Shown piece after piece: positions 13,021 to 13,766 of a stretch of DNA of 13,766 bases. Origin of the DNA: Clostridia bacterium (GTDB taxonomy: Bacteria > Bacillota > Clostridia > Oscillospirales > SIG627). Every line of letters begins with the position of its first letter. The stretch's first letter is position 1. Where the stretch lies: contig JAFQUW010000070.1 of assembly GCA_017408325.1 (NCBI GenBank), positions 1 through 13,766 of the forward strand. Reading direction: 5' to 3'. A program made the position numbers and the translations under genes. Below the pieces are notes generated by a model. It searched no databases. It was not told the origin of the DNA and saw only the letters and a program-made list of their open reading frames with translations.

Positions 13021-13042
13021 CGCCGCACACCCCTGTGCGGCG
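13021..13042 (+). other. 9-bp hairpin in the rsmD leader
   Basis: CGCCGCACA, loop CCCC and TGTGCGGCG form a perfect GC-rich stem about 15 bases after the predicted transcription start and eight bases before the AGGAG site. It has no T-run, so it is not a terminator; it may protect the 5' end of the mRNA. Confidence 0.6.
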
Positions 13043-13064
13043 GCAACAAAAGGAGCAAACAAGT

Positions 13065-13619
13065 ATGATGCGCATCATCACGGGCAAAGCGCGCGGCACG
13101 CGGCTTTTGACCCTGCCGACGGACGACACCCGTCCGACGACCGAAATGGCAAAGGAAGGAATCTTCTCCGCCGTGCAGTTCGAGCTGGTCGGAGCCGAGG
13201 TGCTGGATCTGTTTTCCGGAACGGGACAACTCGCCCTGGAAGCACTCTCGCGCGGTGCTGCCCGCGCCGTCTGCGTGGAAAACGCGCGCAAGGCCGCCGA
13301 CGTCATCCGACAGAACGCCGCACGCACGAAACTGGAGGCAGACACGCGCGTGTTGGTTTCGGACGCCTTTGCGTACTTGAAGAATACGAGCGAAAAGTAC
13401 AACCTGATCTTTGCTGATCCGCCCTACGACAGCGGACTTGCCGAGAAGGTCGTGGAAAAGGTCCTGGAATACGACTCTTTGAAGCCGAACGGCGCACTCA
13501 TCGTGGAAGCGGAAAGCGAGAATGCCGTCCCTGTGCACCTCTGTGAGCGGTTCGGATCTTATCGCGTGTACCGCTACGGAAAAACCACCGTTTTTTTGTT
13601 TCGAAAGGGGGATGAGTGA
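13065..13619 (+). CDS. rsmD: 16S rRNA (guanine966-N2)-methyltransferase
   Basis: RsmD methylates N2 of G966 in 16S rRNA, near the P-site, using S-adenosylmethionine. The 184-residue product is full length. It opens with MRIITGKARGTRL and DTRPTTEMAKEGIFS, both typical of the family, then has SAM motif I DLFSGTG at 48-54, an acidic VEN at 71-73 and catalytic DPPY at 118-121. ATG 13065 is chosen because AGGAG (13051-13055) is nine bases upstream; the next codon is also ATG, and a GTG at 13035 lies inside the leader hairpin and is unlikely. The stop TGA overlaps the coaD ATG by one base. The rsmD-coaD order is conserved in Bacillota. The gene diverges from the S24 repressor. Confidence 0.94.
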   Translation: MMRIITGKARGTRLLTLPTDDTRPTTEMAKEGIFSAVQFELVGAEVLDLFSGTGQLALEALSRGAARAVCVENARKAADVIRQNAARTKLEADTRVLVSDAFAYLKNTSEKYNLIFADPPYDSGLAEKVVEKVLEYDSLKPNGALIVEAESENAVPVHLCERFGSYRVYRYGKTTVFLFRKGDE

Positions 13620-13766
13620 TGGCACTTTGCGTCTTTCCCGGCTCGTTTGACCCGTTTACCACGGGGCACGAGGCGATCGTGCGCCGCGCTGCCGATCTCT
13701 TCGGCGAGGTCGTGGTGCTCGTTGCCGCAAATTCCGAAAAAAAGACGTTCTTTTCCGCCGAAGAGC
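13619..13766 (+). CDS. coaD: phosphopantetheine adenylyltransferase (N-terminal 49 residues; continues past window)
   Basis: CoaD transfers AMP from ATP to 4'-phosphopantetheine, the penultimate step of coenzyme A synthesis. Only 49 of about 160 residues are visible. They contain the nucleotidyltransferase signature: FPGSFDPFTTGH at residues 6-17, with the TxGH nucleotide-binding motif, then the expected helix and strand. ATG 13619 overlaps the rsmD stop and has AAAGGGGG seven bases upstream, giving translational coupling. The 3' end lies outside the window. Confidence 0.93.
   Translation, partial: MALCVFPGSFDPFTTGHEAIVRRAADLFGEVVVLVAANSEKKTFFSAEE

Noticed and set aside
12819..13625. Long upstream extension of the S24 repressor frame
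   Set aside because: It runs through the promoter and antisense to rsmD; the helix-turn-helix domain starts correctly at 12818.

Overview
The window looks like chromosomal core-genome DNA from a low-branching or gut-type Bacillota (most likely class Clostridia). The reasons are the strong AGGAGG-type ribosome binding sites, sigma-A promoters with extended -10 motifs, the rsmD-coaD pair, an EF-G2-type second elongation factor, a large ATPase-permease fusion, and GC-rich coding DNA separated by AT-rich gaps. The taxonomic call is inference. I see no phage, transposon, CRISPR, tRNA or rRNA.

Left part (1-3732, all minus strand): a promoter near 3670-3698 leads through a hairpin-rich leader into rpe (pentose-phosphate epimerase) and then a threonine-aldolase family gene. 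Their junction is TAA followed directly by AGGAGG, so they are very likely co-transcribed. Downstream on the same strand lies a MacB-like ABC transporter ATPase-permease whose 3' part is outside the window.

Middle (3738-9942): a monocistronic minus-strand EF-G2-like GTPase has its own promoter (5931-5959) and terminator (3738-3769). It diverges across a structured gap from a plus-strand pair, comEC (DNA-uptake channel) and yifB/comM-like AAA+ ATPase. Both families are tied to natural transformation. yifB has its own promoter overlapping the comEC stop codon. The C-terminal domain of ComEC shows none of the usual metallo-beta-lactamase metal ligands.

Convergent gap (9943-10361): this is the most unusual non-coding stretch. 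It has a near-perfect 97-bp direct repeat (offset 124) made of a purine-rich, hairpin-forming part and a GC-rich intrinsic terminator. A diverged, inverted third copy of the same module sits just after rsmA on the other strand.

Right part (10362-13766): a minus-strand operon runs from a self-cleaving XRE-S24 (LexA/CI-like) repressor, through an unrecognised membrane-anchored protein, to rsmA (16S rRNA dimethyladenosine transferase, TTG start, SD inside the preceding gene). It ends at the terminator at 10231-10269. Divergent from the repressor is rsmD (16S rRNA m2G966 methyltransferase), overlapping by one base the start of coaD, which runs off the window. The operon puts an rRNA methyltransferase behind a damage- or stress-type repressor, which is the most interesting regulatory arrangement here. 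I did not find a convincing wholly new multi-gene system.
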